A stretch of DNA of 64,000 nucleotides from Endozoicomonas montiporae CL-33 (GTDB lineage: Bacteria > Pseudomonadota > Gammaproteobacteria > Pseudomonadales > Endozoicomonadaceae). Below, one piece after another: positions 17,671 to 26,828 of this stretch (position 1 is its first letter; every line of letters begins with the position of its first letter). Both the position numbers and the translations under genes were made by a program. Location of the stretch: assembly GCF_001583435.1 (NCBI RefSeq), contig NZ_CP013251.1, positions 5,221,215 through 5,285,214 on the forward strand, in the 5' to 3' direction. The notes under the pieces were generated by a model. It made no database searches. It worked only from the letters and a program-made list of their open reading frames with translations, and was not told where the DNA came from.

Positions 17671-17704
17671 ACGGGGCAGAAGCAGGAAGCTACCCCGTTT
17701 TTTC
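17671..17704. terminator. Rho-independent terminator after kpsF
   Basis: The hairpin ACGGGG ... CCCCGT is followed by TTTTTTCT. It lies between two convergent genes and ends the isomerase transcript; on the minus strand it lacks an equally good T-run. Confidence 0.8.
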
Positions 17705-17708
17705 TGAA

Positions 17709-20273
17709 TCAGAAATCGTACTTCATTTTGAAACTGTAGTTATTGCTTCTGTAACCGGATTTCTGGTGACGATCATAGCCCAACACCAGAGACAGGTTGT
17801 CAAACCTGCGGTAAGTCAGGCTAAACGATGCAGAATAGCTGTCTCTGACTGGCTTGGCTCCTTCAAAGTTTAACGCCCCGCCACCGTCGATCAGAACCGA
17901 ATCGGTTTTAACCTTGTCGCCCTTGATGTCATACCAACCCATGAGACGAACCGAAGGCTCCAGAGTCCCCTTTTCCAGTTCATAAAGGCGCCCCATTTCC
18001 AGACCCGCTCCCAGCTCTATTTTCTGGTATGTCTGGCTACTGACAGCCTGCGCCAAAGCGCTGGTACTTTTCTCCCTGTAGCTATCGCTGACGATCCGGG
18101 AGTAATTAAAACCAAGCACAGGCTGAAGCATGGTATTCCAGTATGGGAAGATAACACCTGCCAGAAGCTTCAGACCGTAATGATTACTGTGGAAATCAGA
18201 CTCAATCGGAGAAGGGTCAATGCCCGGAAGTTCAACATAACGGACACGATCATGCTTGCTGCGTCCAAAGTTGAGTACACCATCCACGTACCACTCATCG
18301 CGAGTGTAAGAACCATACATACTCAACTGATAGTTTTTCAGGCGATTGTCATCGATTGAGTTTTCTTTATCGGCTTTAACGTCAGCGACCGTCACAGCAG
18401 CACCATAGGTGATATCGTAAAGCCCTTTATCAAGAGAATTCTCTAGTCCCAGACTAAAACCATCGACATCGGCATCAAAGCCTGACACCAGGTCTCCGTC
18501 CCCGGTCTTCCGGCTGTCCTGTGAAGCAGCCGCTGCCAAAATCTGCATCCAGATACCTTTGCTGGCCTGCTGATCACCAAAAGACAAACCTCTGGAGAAG
18601 CTGCGTGCCGTACTCATACGCTGGAGTGGAATGGATACCGCTTCTTCCTGAACAATCAGGTTCATCTGCTGTGTGGCAGCACTATTATTAACCCAGTTTT
18701 CCTGAACCAGCTTTTTCAGATCAGCTTCAGTCAGCGTACCTGCCACCAAGTCAAAAAGAGACTTGGAGCGGGTAGCAGCCTCTACCACAGCTCTGGTAGC
18801 GTCTGACCCCGGCGATACCTCTTCAGGCGTTTTGCGATCAATGGTCACGGTCAATATGTTACCGGTATTGCTAACGACATTAACACTTGTCAACACCGAA
18901 CCCTCAACACCAGCACCATTGTCTGTCAAAGTGCCTGCGCTCAGCAGCTGATAGGATTCTCCGTTCATCAGGGAGTCATTGTTATAGAGTTCAAAACCCG
19001 GTGTTACCCATACAGCACTGCCAGAGGCCAGTGTTGTGGTGCCGCTCACATCCATGACTGGTGTTGTCGCTGCTGCTGCATCCACAGTGAGCTCGAGAAC
19101 GCCGGAGTGATTAAAGTTGCCTGTCAGTATGGTGCCTCTTTCGGTCTGAAACAAACCAGCATTGGTCAAGTTAATTTTCCCGGCCAGCCTGCCAGTCATC
19201 AATCCAGAAGAGCCATTCGAAAGCTCCAGCGTATGGTTCGGGTTATCGTTTTTAACCACATAGTAACCTGACATAAACCCGTCATTGGAAACACCGCCGG
19301 CAATATTTCCTTCATTTGGAGACTCATTGCTATCCGATGCTGCGCCAATGTAAATGAGGGCTTTTCCATCACCTTTAGCGATCATTCTGGCGGATGTTTC
19401 GTTGGTAATCGAGCCACTAAACGCCACATCCTTGAATTCAAAACCATTGCCATTTTCAGCGGTCATCACACCAAAGGACCGATTGATAATACTTCCGTCA
19501 AAATTGGCAAAGGCATCATCGGTGGCTGGTTTGTCCCCGGTAATTCGTACTAGTCCATCCGAGGCTGTGATAGTGCCATGGTTTTCAAAATTACCACTAA
19601 AAGTACTGGCATCATTTATATGCAGGGCATAACCTTTACTGGTCCAGGTGCCTTTGTTAATAATGTTGCCGTAATAAGATGCCAGCTGTAGTGAAATACC
19701 ATAAGACCCCGTCGTGGTAATAGTGCCTTCATTGATAAAATCACCGTTGAATTCACCTTCGTAGAGCCTCATAAGTCCGGCACCTTCCATGATGCCCAGA
19801 GATTCATTGATGAACTTGCCCGTCACCGAGGTTGCCTGACTGGGACTGTCCGGGGAAATCCCGATTATTTCTGAATCCCTGTTATACAGATAGCCTTTGT
19901 TACTAAGGTTAGAAAAGGCTGAGCGACCAAACTTAATATTACTGCCACCCCCCTGATTAATCAGAATCTTCCCTGTCGGTAGAATGTTGATATCAACATC
20001 TGGATTCTCCGTGTCATCAAACAGGACACCGTTCGCCGTAAACCCGTTATCCATAATCAGGCTACCGCGAACAATAATGGTTCCATTAATGGGCACCCTG
20101 AAACGATGACCGTCAGGATAACTGGAACGCACAACAATCAGAGCCGAGTCAGAGCCTGAAGTCAACCGGTATTCACCTTCAGGTACTTCAATAGTTTGCG
20201 CAGCATTCGCTTTTCCAATGGCTATGCTCAATACCGCCATTGGAAATAATTGAGCCAGTTTTTTGCAGGGCAT
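17709..20273 (-). CDS. Autotransporter (type Va) with repeat-rich passenger
   Basis: This 854-aa surface protein has a signal peptide ending in ANAAQT (about residue 25). A passenger from about 25 to 550 contains at least eight imperfect repeats of the form G-x-[FI]-x-N-x-G-x-[IFW] (for example GDFINEGTIT, GNIINKGTW, GNFENHGTIT), typical of a beta-helix. A C-terminal barrel of about 280 residues ends in an aromatic residue (KMKYDF). The barrel inserts in the outer membrane and exposes the passenger. No protease or adhesin catalytic motif is visible in the passenger. It is monocistronic and divergent from the tricorn-type protease gene. Confidence 0.9.
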   Translation of the reverse strand: MPCKKLAQLFPMAVLSIAIGKANAAQTIEVPEGEYRLTSGSDSALIVVRSSYPDGHRFRVPINGTIIVRGSLIMDNGFTANGVLFDDTENPDVDINILPTGKILINQGGGSNIKFGRSAFSNLSNKGYLYNRDSEIIGISPDSPSQATSVTGKFINESLGIMEGAGLMRLYEGEFNGDFINEGTITTTGSYGISLQLASYYGNIINKGTWTSKGYALHINDASTFSGNFENHGTITASDGLVRITGDKPATDDAFANFDGSIINRSFGVMTAENGNGFEFKDVAFSGSITNETSARMIAKGDGKALIYIGAASDSNESPNEGNIAGGVSNDGFMSGYYVVKNDNPNHTLELSNGSSGLMTGRLAGKINLTNAGLFQTERGTILTGNFNHSGVLELTVDAAAATTPVMDVSGTTTLASGSAVWVTPGFELYNNDSLMNGESYQLLSAGTLTDNGAGVEGSVLTSVNVVSNTGNILTVTIDRKTPEEVSPGSDATRAVVEAATRSKSLFDLVAGTLTEADLKKLVQENWVNNSAATQQMNLIVQEEAVSIPLQRMSTARSFSRGLSFGDQQASKGIWMQILAAAASQDSRKTGDGDLVSGFDADVDGFSLGLENSLDKGLYDITYGAAVTVADVKADKENSIDDNRLKNYQLSMYGSYTRDEWYVDGVLNFGRSKHDRVRYVELPGIDPSPIESDFHSNHYGLKLLAGVIFPYWNTMLQPVLGFNYSRIVSDSYREKSTSALAQAVSSQTYQKIELGAGLEMGRLYELEKGTLEPSVRLMGWYDIKGDKVKTDSVLIDGGGALNFEGAKPVRDSYSASFSLTYRRFDNLSLVLGYDRHQKSGYRSNNYSFKMKYDF

Positions 20274-20425
20274 CCTTGCCTCCTATAGGTTTAACCGTCT
20301 TTTATTACTATCCTATTCATCGTATTTCGGCACCATCAAAAAGTCTTTAGGGTTAGAGACGCTGGAAACAGAACCTGCCGATAACTGCTACCTTAATGAA
20401 ATAAAATCAAAACAACGGGCTTGAT

Positions 20426-23400
20426 ATGCGCTTCCTTACCTTACTTCTGGCAACTCTGCTTTTTGTCTCCTTTTCCCTGAGTGCCAGTAATGAAGGCTAT
20501 TACCATTTCCCCAGTATTCATAAAGACACGATTGTCTTCTCGGCAGAGGGGGATCTGTGGAAAACAACACTGGCAGGGGGCACGGCCACACGTTTGACTA
20601 CCAGCCATGGTCGTGAAGCCTTTCCTTTTATATCTCCGGACGGGCAGCAGGTCGCTTTCCTTGCCGAATACGATGGTTCATACAACCTCTACACCATGCC
20701 GCTTTCTGGTGGACTGCCGAAGCGGCTGACTTTTTCAGAGGGCATTGTCTTTCCACGAGGCTGGGTTAATAACACAGAAATACTCTACGCCACCAACAAG
20801 CGAAACATTTACAAAGAAAACTTCCAGCTTGTTACACAGGACACAAAAAGCCTGACAAAGCACTGGCTACCTCTGGCTCAGGCTTTTGAGGGCAGTTTTG
20901 ATGACAGCGCCGGAAACAGCAGGGCACTTTTTTTTACCCGATTTTCCGGCCCTAGCCACAAAATCAGGCACTATCAGGGTGGAACGGCACAGAACATCTG
21001 GAAATACCCTGAAGGCAAAGAAGCCATACCTTTAACCAAAGACTTTCCGGGAACCAGTAAACAGCCTCTGTTCTGGAATCAGCGCATTTATTTCATCAGT
21101 GACCGGGACGAAAGCAGTAACCTCTGGTCAATGAATACAGACGGGCAAAATCTTATTCAGCATACTTTTCACAAAGGTATGGATATTGTCTATATCGCTC
21201 AGGACAATGGCCAGTTTGTTTATCAGCTGGGACCAGACCTCTACGCACTGGATTTAAAACAGACCAACGCCAAAGCAGAGAAAATCCAGATAACACTGGC
21301 TTCCGACTTTGAGCAGCGACGACCACACTGGCTGCACTGGCCTGCAGGTTATTTGTCTAATTACGACCTTTCCCCAGACGCCTCCCAACTGGCTCTGGTG
21401 GCACGAGGACAGGTGAACTTACTACCTGTAAAAGATGGAAGAACAATATCCATTCCAAACCCTGAAAAGAATGTATTCTTCCAGTCGGCACAATATTTAC
21501 CCCTTTCCAACCATCTTCTGGGAGTCGCCTGGGAAGGCATTCATCAGTCATTCTGGCTATTACCTGCGGATGGCAGCAATCAACCGGTGAAAATCCATCA
21601 GACGGATAAAACGGTAGAAGTTGAGCCTGTGCTCTCACCGGATAACGAGTTTTTTGTCTGGACAGATTCCACCGCCACCGTCCGGTTAACACATATTCAA
21701 TCGGGCGTGACAGAAACCATTAAACAATTTGAACCGGATGTCATGGATCCCGGACATTTCAGCTGGTCTCCCGACAGCCAGTGGCTCGCCTTTTCTCACC
21801 GGGCCAAAAACCTCAAACAACAGATTTATCTTTATAGTCTTTCAGACAATACCCTGACCGCCATCACCAGCGACCGTACAGACAGCCATACTCCTGTCTG
21901 GAGCCCGAGCGGTAAATGGCTGATGTTTATTTCACAACGTTTCTTTAACTCCAGAGTTTCAAATCCGTTCGATACCAATCAGCCAGAGCCTTACTCAGAA
22001 CAAACCAAAGGGATTTTCATGTACGCCATGAACCCGGAAGCCATCTGGCCTTTTGAACCTGACAACGAAGTCCTGCAACAAAAGATTGCCCGGATGATGG
22101 AAAAAGAACAGCAAAAAGAAGAAGCTGCTGAAAACCATCAACCTGAACGTATTACCGTTGAGCTAAACGAATTGCAGGATCGTCTGTATCAGGTGCCGGT
22201 TCCTGCCGGGGACTACTATGGTCTGGATTTTGCGGGTGGCTACCTGTTCTGGGGAGAGCCCGACTCTGAAAACACCTTTACACTGCGCAGTCTGGAAGTC
22301 AGTAATACGCCGGATAATCAGCCTTTTACAGTCGCAACCGGTTTAACGGGCTATCAGCCAGCAAAATCCGGAGAACAGATTCTGATTCATGGTGACAGAG
22401 ATGAATTTGCTCTGATTCCTACCGGAGTTCCGGAAAACAGCATTGATTTTAAGCCTGTCTCTCTGGAGCAGTGGCGTGTTTTTGTTTCGCCCAGGGATGA
22501 ATGGCAACAACTGTTATCCACCGTCTGGTCTTTACTGAACAATCTGTTTGCAGACCCCACTATGAATGGCACCGACTGGCCTGAACAACTGGACAACCAT
22601 CTGCAAATGCTCGACCGCGTGACTGACCGGCAGGATTTGAACCAAATCATTAGCAGTATGATTGGCCGACTGGGCGTGCTGCACCTGAATAACGGAAGAG
22701 GCGATCTGCGCTTCAATGACAGGTGGAGTATAGAAAGTTCTCTGGGTGCAGTGTTATCCAAAAAAGACGAAGGGCTGCAGATTGATCAGATTTATAAAAC
22801 CGATCCTGATTATCCTCTGAAACGATCTCCATTAGCTCGTCCGGGTACTCAGATTGAAGAAGGGGACATTATTACTGCGATCAATCACCTGCCTCTGGAT
22901 AACGACCAACCCATAGAAGAACGTCTTACCTTCAAAGAAAACCAGCAGGTGCTACTGACCATTAATAAAGCCGAAACCAAGGATTCCATTGAGCAAATTG
23001 TCTGGCCTGTAGACCCTGAACAATCAGCCAACCTTCTGTACGATTCATGGGTATTCAGCCGACAACAACACACCGAGCTTAAGGGACAGGGAAAGCTGGG
23101 CTATGTGCACATGAAGGGTATGGAGTCCGAAGACTTTGAGCAGTGGGTGCAACAATACTATCCTGTCTTCAACCGTGGCGGCTTAATACTTGATCTTCGC
23201 AACAACACGGGAGGAAACATTGACAGCTGGATTATCAGCCGACTGCAAAGAAAGGCTCTTACCTTCAATACTTTTCTGGGCAACGCGGTTAACTGGAACA
23301 TGCCCTATGCCTTCAGAGGGCACATTGTTGTTCTGATCAACGAACATACGGCTTCTGACGCAGAAGAGCTGGCTGAAGACCTTCGGGAACTGGAACTGGC

Positions 23401-23692
23401 CACGTTAATTGGCACCCGAACCTGGGGCGGTCGTATCTGGATGTTCTTCTCCGAACTGATGGACAATGGCTTTATTACCGTTCCCCATCGGGCAGGCTAT
23501 AAATCCAATGGTCGCTGGGTAGGAGAAAACTGGGGGCTGGAACCCGATATCCAGATCGACAACCTGCCTCATGCCACATTCAATGGCAACGATGCTCAGC
23601 TCGACAAAGCCATACAGTTTCTTCTTGAAAAGCTGGAGAAAGAACCCGTTGAAGTACCTGCACGGCCTGATTTTCCGATTGCAAAGCCCTGA
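20426..23692 (+). CDS. Tricorn-type protease, S41 family
   Basis: This 1088-aa tricorn protease homologue has a signal peptide (about residues 1-20), so it is exported. An N-terminal beta-propeller shows repeated SPDG/SPDS/WSPSG blades (about 25-540) and is followed by a linker rich in Glu/Lys. A C-terminal S41 unit contains a PDZ-like segment (near 800-850) and a peptidase core. The likely nucleophile is Ser977 in NEHTASDAEELAE, followed by GTRTWGGRIW. Tricorn proteins degrade oligopeptides. The RBS is weak (AACGGGC). The signal peptide suggests periplasmic action, unlike the archaeal cytosolic enzyme. Confidence 0.9.
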   Translation: MRFLTLLLATLLFVSFSLSASNEGYYHFPSIHKDTIVFSAEGDLWKTTLAGGTATRLTTSHGREAFPFISPDGQQVAFLAEYDGSYNLYTMPLSGGLPKRLTFSEGIVFPRGWVNNTEILYATNKRNIYKENFQLVTQDTKSLTKHWLPLAQAFEGSFDDSAGNSRALFFTRFSGPSHKIRHYQGGTAQNIWKYPEGKEAIPLTKDFPGTSKQPLFWNQRIYFISDRDESSNLWSMNTDGQNLIQHTFHKGMDIVYIAQDNGQFVYQLGPDLYALDLKQTNAKAEKIQITLASDFEQRRPHWLHWPAGYLSNYDLSPDASQLALVARGQVNLLPVKDGRTISIPNPEKNVFFQSAQYLPLSNHLLGVAWEGIHQSFWLLPADGSNQPVKIHQTDKTVEVEPVLSPDNEFFVWTDSTATVRLTHIQSGVTETIKQFEPDVMDPGHFSWSPDSQWLAFSHRAKNLKQQIYLYSLSDNTLTAITSDRTDSHTPVWSPSGKWLMFISQRFFNSRVSNPFDTNQPEPYSEQTKGIFMYAMNPEAIWPFEPDNEVLQQKIARMMEKEQQKEEAAENHQPERITVELNELQDRLYQVPVPAGDYYGLDFAGGYLFWGEPDSENTFTLRSLEVSNTPDNQPFTVATGLTGYQPAKSGEQILIHGDRDEFALIPTGVPENSIDFKPVSLEQWRVFVSPRDEWQQLLSTVWSLLNNLFADPTMNGTDWPEQLDNHLQMLDRVTDRQDLNQIISSMIGRLGVLHLNNGRGDLRFNDRWSIESSLGAVLSKKDEGLQIDQIYKTDPDYPLKRSPLARPGTQIEEGDIITAINHLPLDNDQPIEERLTFKENQQVLLTINKAETKDSIEQIVWPVDPEQSANLLYDSWVFSRQQHTELKGQGKLGYVHMKGMESEDFEQWVQQYYPVFNRGGLILDLRNNTGGNIDSWIISRLQRKALTFNTFLGNAVNWNMPYAFRGHIVVLINEHTASDAEELAEDLRELELATLIGTRTWGGRIWMFFSELMDNGFITVPHRAGYKSNGRWVGENWGLEPDIQIDNLPHATFNGNDAQLDKAIQFLLEKLEKEPVEVPARPDFPIAKP

Positions 23693-23745
23693 GAATCTGT
23701 CGGTCTTAGCTATACTCAGCTCCCAGGAATAAAGGGAGGCGTAGA

Positions 23746-24036
23746 GTGATCAACAAAGCATTGTACGATTCACTGGTGGAGCTGGGCATCAATGTAACTC
23801 AGGCCGAAGAGGCTGCAAGACAGGATGTAGCACTGGCTGAATTAAGACAGATGATTTATGAGTTAACCCGCCAGACCACTCATGTATCTGAGCAGCTGGT
23901 TGACTTTAAGGCTGCGACTAATGCCCGCTTCGACAGGATAGATGACAGACTCGATAAAATGGACGACAGATTCAACAAGATGAATGACCGGTTCGATAAG
24001 CTCGAAGATAAGATTGATCAGCTACTCAATCGATGA
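23746..24036 (+). CDS. Small coiled-coil protein, 96 aa
   Basis: I do not recognise a precise family. The protein starts at a GTG with a strong ribosome site (AAAGGGAGG). The C-terminal half has five imperfect seven-residue repeats of the type RFD[RK][IL]DD (RFDRIDD, RLDKMDD, RFNKMND, RFDKLED, KIDQLL), forming an obvious acidic/basic coiled coil. The N-terminal half is helical without membrane segments. A hairpin GAGCCAC/GTGGCTC (24043-24062) follows the stop. It is likely an oligomeric, cytosolic protein; similar repeats occur in DUF1640/DUF1664-like proteins, but that link is weak. Confidence 0.75.
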   Translation: MINKALYDSLVELGINVTQAEEAARQDVALAELRQMIYELTRQTTHVSEQLVDFKAATNARFDRIDDRLDKMDDRFNKMNDRFDKLEDKIDQLLNR

Positions 24037-24144
24037 TCCACTGAGCCACAGGTAAGTGGCTCTATGCTCTGGTCATTGAAATACTGATACCGCCTCATTC
24101 TATCTGCGACACGTTGTCTCCCATGACATTTCATTTTGTAAATT

Positions 24145-24490
24145 AAGAGGCTGTTTTAAAACTAAACAAGCCTCTTAACCATTATTCGAATCATGCATAT
24201 ATAGATAAACGATTCTGAATTTTCTGGTAGTTGCTCATAATCCTTCGCCAAGCGACGAGAGCCTTCAAACCACCCAAAGGTTCTCTCTACGACCCATCGC
24301 TTGGCTTGCACAACAAATTTACCCCGTGGGCGCTTTGTGATTTCCAGCTCTCGTCTTGGCTTTCTCCGATAAAACCACTCTTCCAGATACCCTCTGTAAC
24401 CGCAGTCTGCCCAAACCTTACGGATTTTCTTAAAGTGCTTGATCACACAGGCAAGCAATATCTCTCCAGAAAGGCTGTCACTGATAGAAG
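24145..24490 (-). pseudogene. IS5-type transposase, 3' fragment A
   Basis: The minus strand encodes the C-terminal third of an IS5-family transposase (DSLSGEILLACVIKHFKK, then VWADCGYRGYLEEWFYRRKP, RWVVERTFGWFEGSRRLAKD), ending at a TAG at 24162. The catalytic D and the WVVERTFGW helix with the Glu are present, but the N-terminal two thirds are absent. A terminal-repeat-like AAGAGGCTGTTTTAAAAC begins at 24145. The upstream part stops being recognisable near 24490, so the element is truncated. Confidence 0.8.
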
Positions 24491-24537
24491 CTGAATGAAC
24501 CCAAAGAACCAGAATCAGACCTAGGGGGCGTTCTCAA

Positions 24538-24957
24538 TTACGCCAACCAGACCAAAGAAGCTGTCAACTGAAGCATTCCCAAGTAATTTCGACCCAACCG
24601 TTCGTATCGGGTTGCGATTCTCCGGAAGTGCTTCAGCTTTTGAAATAACCTTTCTACAAGATTGCGCTCCTTGTAAAGCTCTCTGTCATAGAGCCTTGGT
24701 TGCAGTCTTCCTTTTCTCGGCGGGATAACCGGTTCAGCCCCTATACAGCCGATAGCCAGAATGAATGCATCTGAGTCATAGCCTTTATCTGCAAGAACAT
24801 AATCTGCAGAAAAAGCCTCTATTAATGCATTTGCCTGACCATATTCTGATGCTTGACCTGCTGTCAGTATTAAGCGAACCGGATTTCCCAGAGCATCTAC
24901 AGCAGCATGGATTTTAGTCGTCAGACCACCTCTTGATTTGCCAACGGCCTCATCATC
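24538..24957 (-). pseudogene. IS5-type transposase, 3' fragment B
   Basis: Conceptual translation of the minus strand gives DDEAVGKSRGGLTTKIHAAV, then DYVLADKGYDSDAFI and RNLVERLFQKLKHFRRIATR, ending in SLVWLA and a TAA at 24538. This is the second half of a different IS5-subgroup transposase from fragment A. It has no start codon: the frame is cut at 24957 by the end of the neighbouring 15-bp-repeat element. Not translatable as an intact protein. Confidence 0.85.
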
Positions 24958-26580
24958 CAGCTAATCCCGCACAACATACGCCTTAAGTCGTATTAAAACT
25001 GATTGGTCGTACAGATAATTGATGAGCGCATAAAAACTGCCTCACGCTTTTCGTGCTCCTTTTCCAGTTTGTTTACCCTGAAACCCCGGCTACGATGATC
25101 GCTATGATGTGTCGAACTGGATCTTTCTTGCAGCAGTACCGTGAATGATCGCTTGGAACATCTCCTCCCAACTCTCAATCAGCCAGGAAAGAAAGTAACG
25201 CAGAATCAATTTCCAGAGATAGGTGCGTGTTCCACGCGCCCTTAGTTTCAGGGCTTTCTGGAAGACCGGGCAACATAGTTGCTGTATTTGATCCACCAGG
25301 AAAGCCAGGAAGGTCAGGTAAGCCAGATTGGTTGCCAGGTGCTGCTCACCGTGACCATAGTTGTGTTCAAGTTCGTAGCCTTGGTTCTTCAGGGTATTGA
25401 AGGTTTCATTTTCTATGTGCCAACGACATCTTCCTCCTTCGGCTGTGGGGAGTACAGTTTCTTCGGTTAACGGGATGTCGGTTATCCAGCCCCAGGTGTG
25501 CCGTTTGCCTTTCTTGTCTGTTTCGACGTAATCAAGCACATTGACGATTTCAACCGGTTCAGTCTTGTTCAGGGGAACCCCATTGGCATAACGGCACCAG
25601 TGTTTGGCACCGTTGCCGTCAGTCATCTCAAATCGTTTGACATCGCCCTTCTGATCCAGCGCATCCATAGCCTCAATCATCGAAGTGTGATTGCCATCTT
25701 TGGCAACAATGATGTAGTGCCACCCATAACTTCTTATCAGTCGAACTGTCGGGCCATCAGCGTAGAGACCGTCCAGCACAATAACCAGCTTCAATTGTGG
25801 GTGATCTCGCTTGATGTCTGAAAGGAGACGTTTGAGGGCATTTTTTTCACAGTCATTCTTGGTTGTGCCATCTTGGTGAACAATGGGCTCGGGGGCCAGA
25901 GGCAATACGGTTTCTCTGTCAGGATGGACAATGCAGGCGGCCAGCATCTGGTGATAGTAAGCTTCATTGGCCTTACCTTCATTTTTTATACAGCACTCCT
26001 GACAGCGGCACTTGCCGGAGTAGTAAAGCCCTGTCCCATCAATGGCTAACAGGTAATGATCCTTCAGGCCGGCGCAAGAAAAGCGGAAGCCCTTGAGCCC
26101 TCCACCCCGCTGTACTTCATTGAACAGCAGCTTGAAAGGTTCTCTCATTGCCCCTGGATCTACAGGATCAAGGGTGGAGCGCATGTAAGTGTCACAGGGT
26201 ATCCTGCCTTGAACCCGGTATAGATGCTTCAAGTTGAACTTGAGTTCTTCGGTTTCCCGCTCACGGTCAAACTCCAGCAAGGATGGGTACTTGAGGTGCA
26301 TCATAGCGAAAGCCGACATCAAGGTGTCCAGCAATGAAATCTTGTCTTTACGGCGGTTTGGGCGGTGGTCTGGAATGCTGTCGAAGCTGTCGTAGATCAT
26401 CTGGATCATGCTGTCGAGGCACAGATGCTTTCGTGGTTTATGATCAGGCATGGCTCTGAATAACTGATTACGGTCGTCTATCCCCCAAAATTAGACGCAA
26501 AAGTCTGCGAATGCTTCAATTTTCTACGCTGCTGAATCCCTTGTGATTACTGGTTGTAATTGAAAGTGCGGGATTAGCTG
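24958..26580 (-). mobile_element. IS element, DDE/IS4-like, about 1.6 kb, copy 1
   Basis: The element is bounded by perfect 15-bp inverted repeats, CAGCTAATCCCGCAC at 24958-24972 and its complement at 26566-26580. One transposase gene is inside. Just inside the left end is ACATACGCCTTAAG, which recurs inside the 3' end of the second copy (inverted near 28405-28418), showing that the two are related. No long target duplication is visible; a 4-bp AGCT could be one, but it is part of the repeat. Its left side truncates IS5 fragment B. Confidence 0.8.
25102..26451 (-). CDS. Transposase, DDE superfamily (IS4-like, unassigned)
   Basis: This 449-aa transposase has a likely DDE triad: Asp in LLAIDGTG (about residue 138), Asp in VIVLDGLYADGP (about 225) and Glu in WHIENETFNTLKNQGYELEH (about 365). 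A cysteine cluster KCRCQECCIKNE follows the first Asp, an unusual signature shared with the second copy at 26951. The N-terminal part (PDHRPNRRKDKISLLDTLMS) is helical. The frame is intact. I cannot place it in a named IS family with certainty; ISNCY or an IS4 subgroup are the options. Confidence 0.85.
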   Translation of the reverse strand: MPDHKPRKHLCLDSMIQMIYDSFDSIPDHRPNRRKDKISLLDTLMSAFAMMHLKYPSLLEFDRERETEELKFNLKHLYRVQGRIPCDTYMRSTLDPVDPGAMREPFKLLFNEVQRGGGLKGFRFSCAGLKDHYLLAIDGTGLYYSGKCRCQECCIKNEGKANEAYYHQMLAACIVHPDRETVLPLAPEPIVHQDGTTKNDCEKNALKRLLSDIKRDHPQLKLVIVLDGLYADGPTVRLIRSYGWHYIIVAKDGNHTSMIEAMDALDQKGDVKRFEMTDGNGAKHWCRYANGVPLNKTEPVEIVNVLDYVETDKKGKRHTWGWITDIPLTEETVLPTAEGGRCRWHIENETFNTLKNQGYELEHNYGHGEQHLATNLAYLTFLAFLVDQIQQLCCPVFQKALKLRARGTRTYLWKLILRYFLSWLIESWEEMFQAIIHGTAARKIQFDTS

Positions 26581-26675
26581 CCCCTCGGTTTGATCTCATT
26601 CCGGCAAGGCTCACTGACTTCCCCCGACAGTCGTCTCACTGATTGGCTCTATGATCAGGATTATATAGAGTACCG

Positions 26676-26828
26676 CTAATCTTGATCCATGATCTGTGTA
26701 ACAGGGCGGCAGATAAAAGTCAGAAAGAAGCGATCAACTGCTTCGGCTTTAAGCATATTCAGCTGATGGAGTAAAGCACTGATGTTGCAATGTTTGAACT
26801 CTATTGATCCTTCAAAGCGATTATTCAG
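26676..26828 (-). pseudogene. Interrupted DUF3883/HNH-type gene, distal fragment
   Basis: The minus strand reads LNNRFEGSIEFKHCNISALL and continues about 30 residues to a TAG at 26676. The segment LNNR-EGSIEFKH-NISA resembles the conserved N-terminal region of DUF3883 / HNH-endonuclease-like proteins. It continues, across the IS copy 2 insertion, the fragment at 28434-28568. The 10-bp target duplication GATTATTCAG (26819-26828 and 28434-28443) marks the break. After NISALL the sequence no longer looks like the family and soon stops. Confidence 0.6.

Noticed and set aside
26566..26600. Continuation of IS5 fragment B across IS copy 1 using an AGCT duplication
   Set aside because: A frame reading into fragment B can be forced, but the sequence right of the IS has in-frame stops and no IS5 similarity, and AGCT is part of the inverted repeat.
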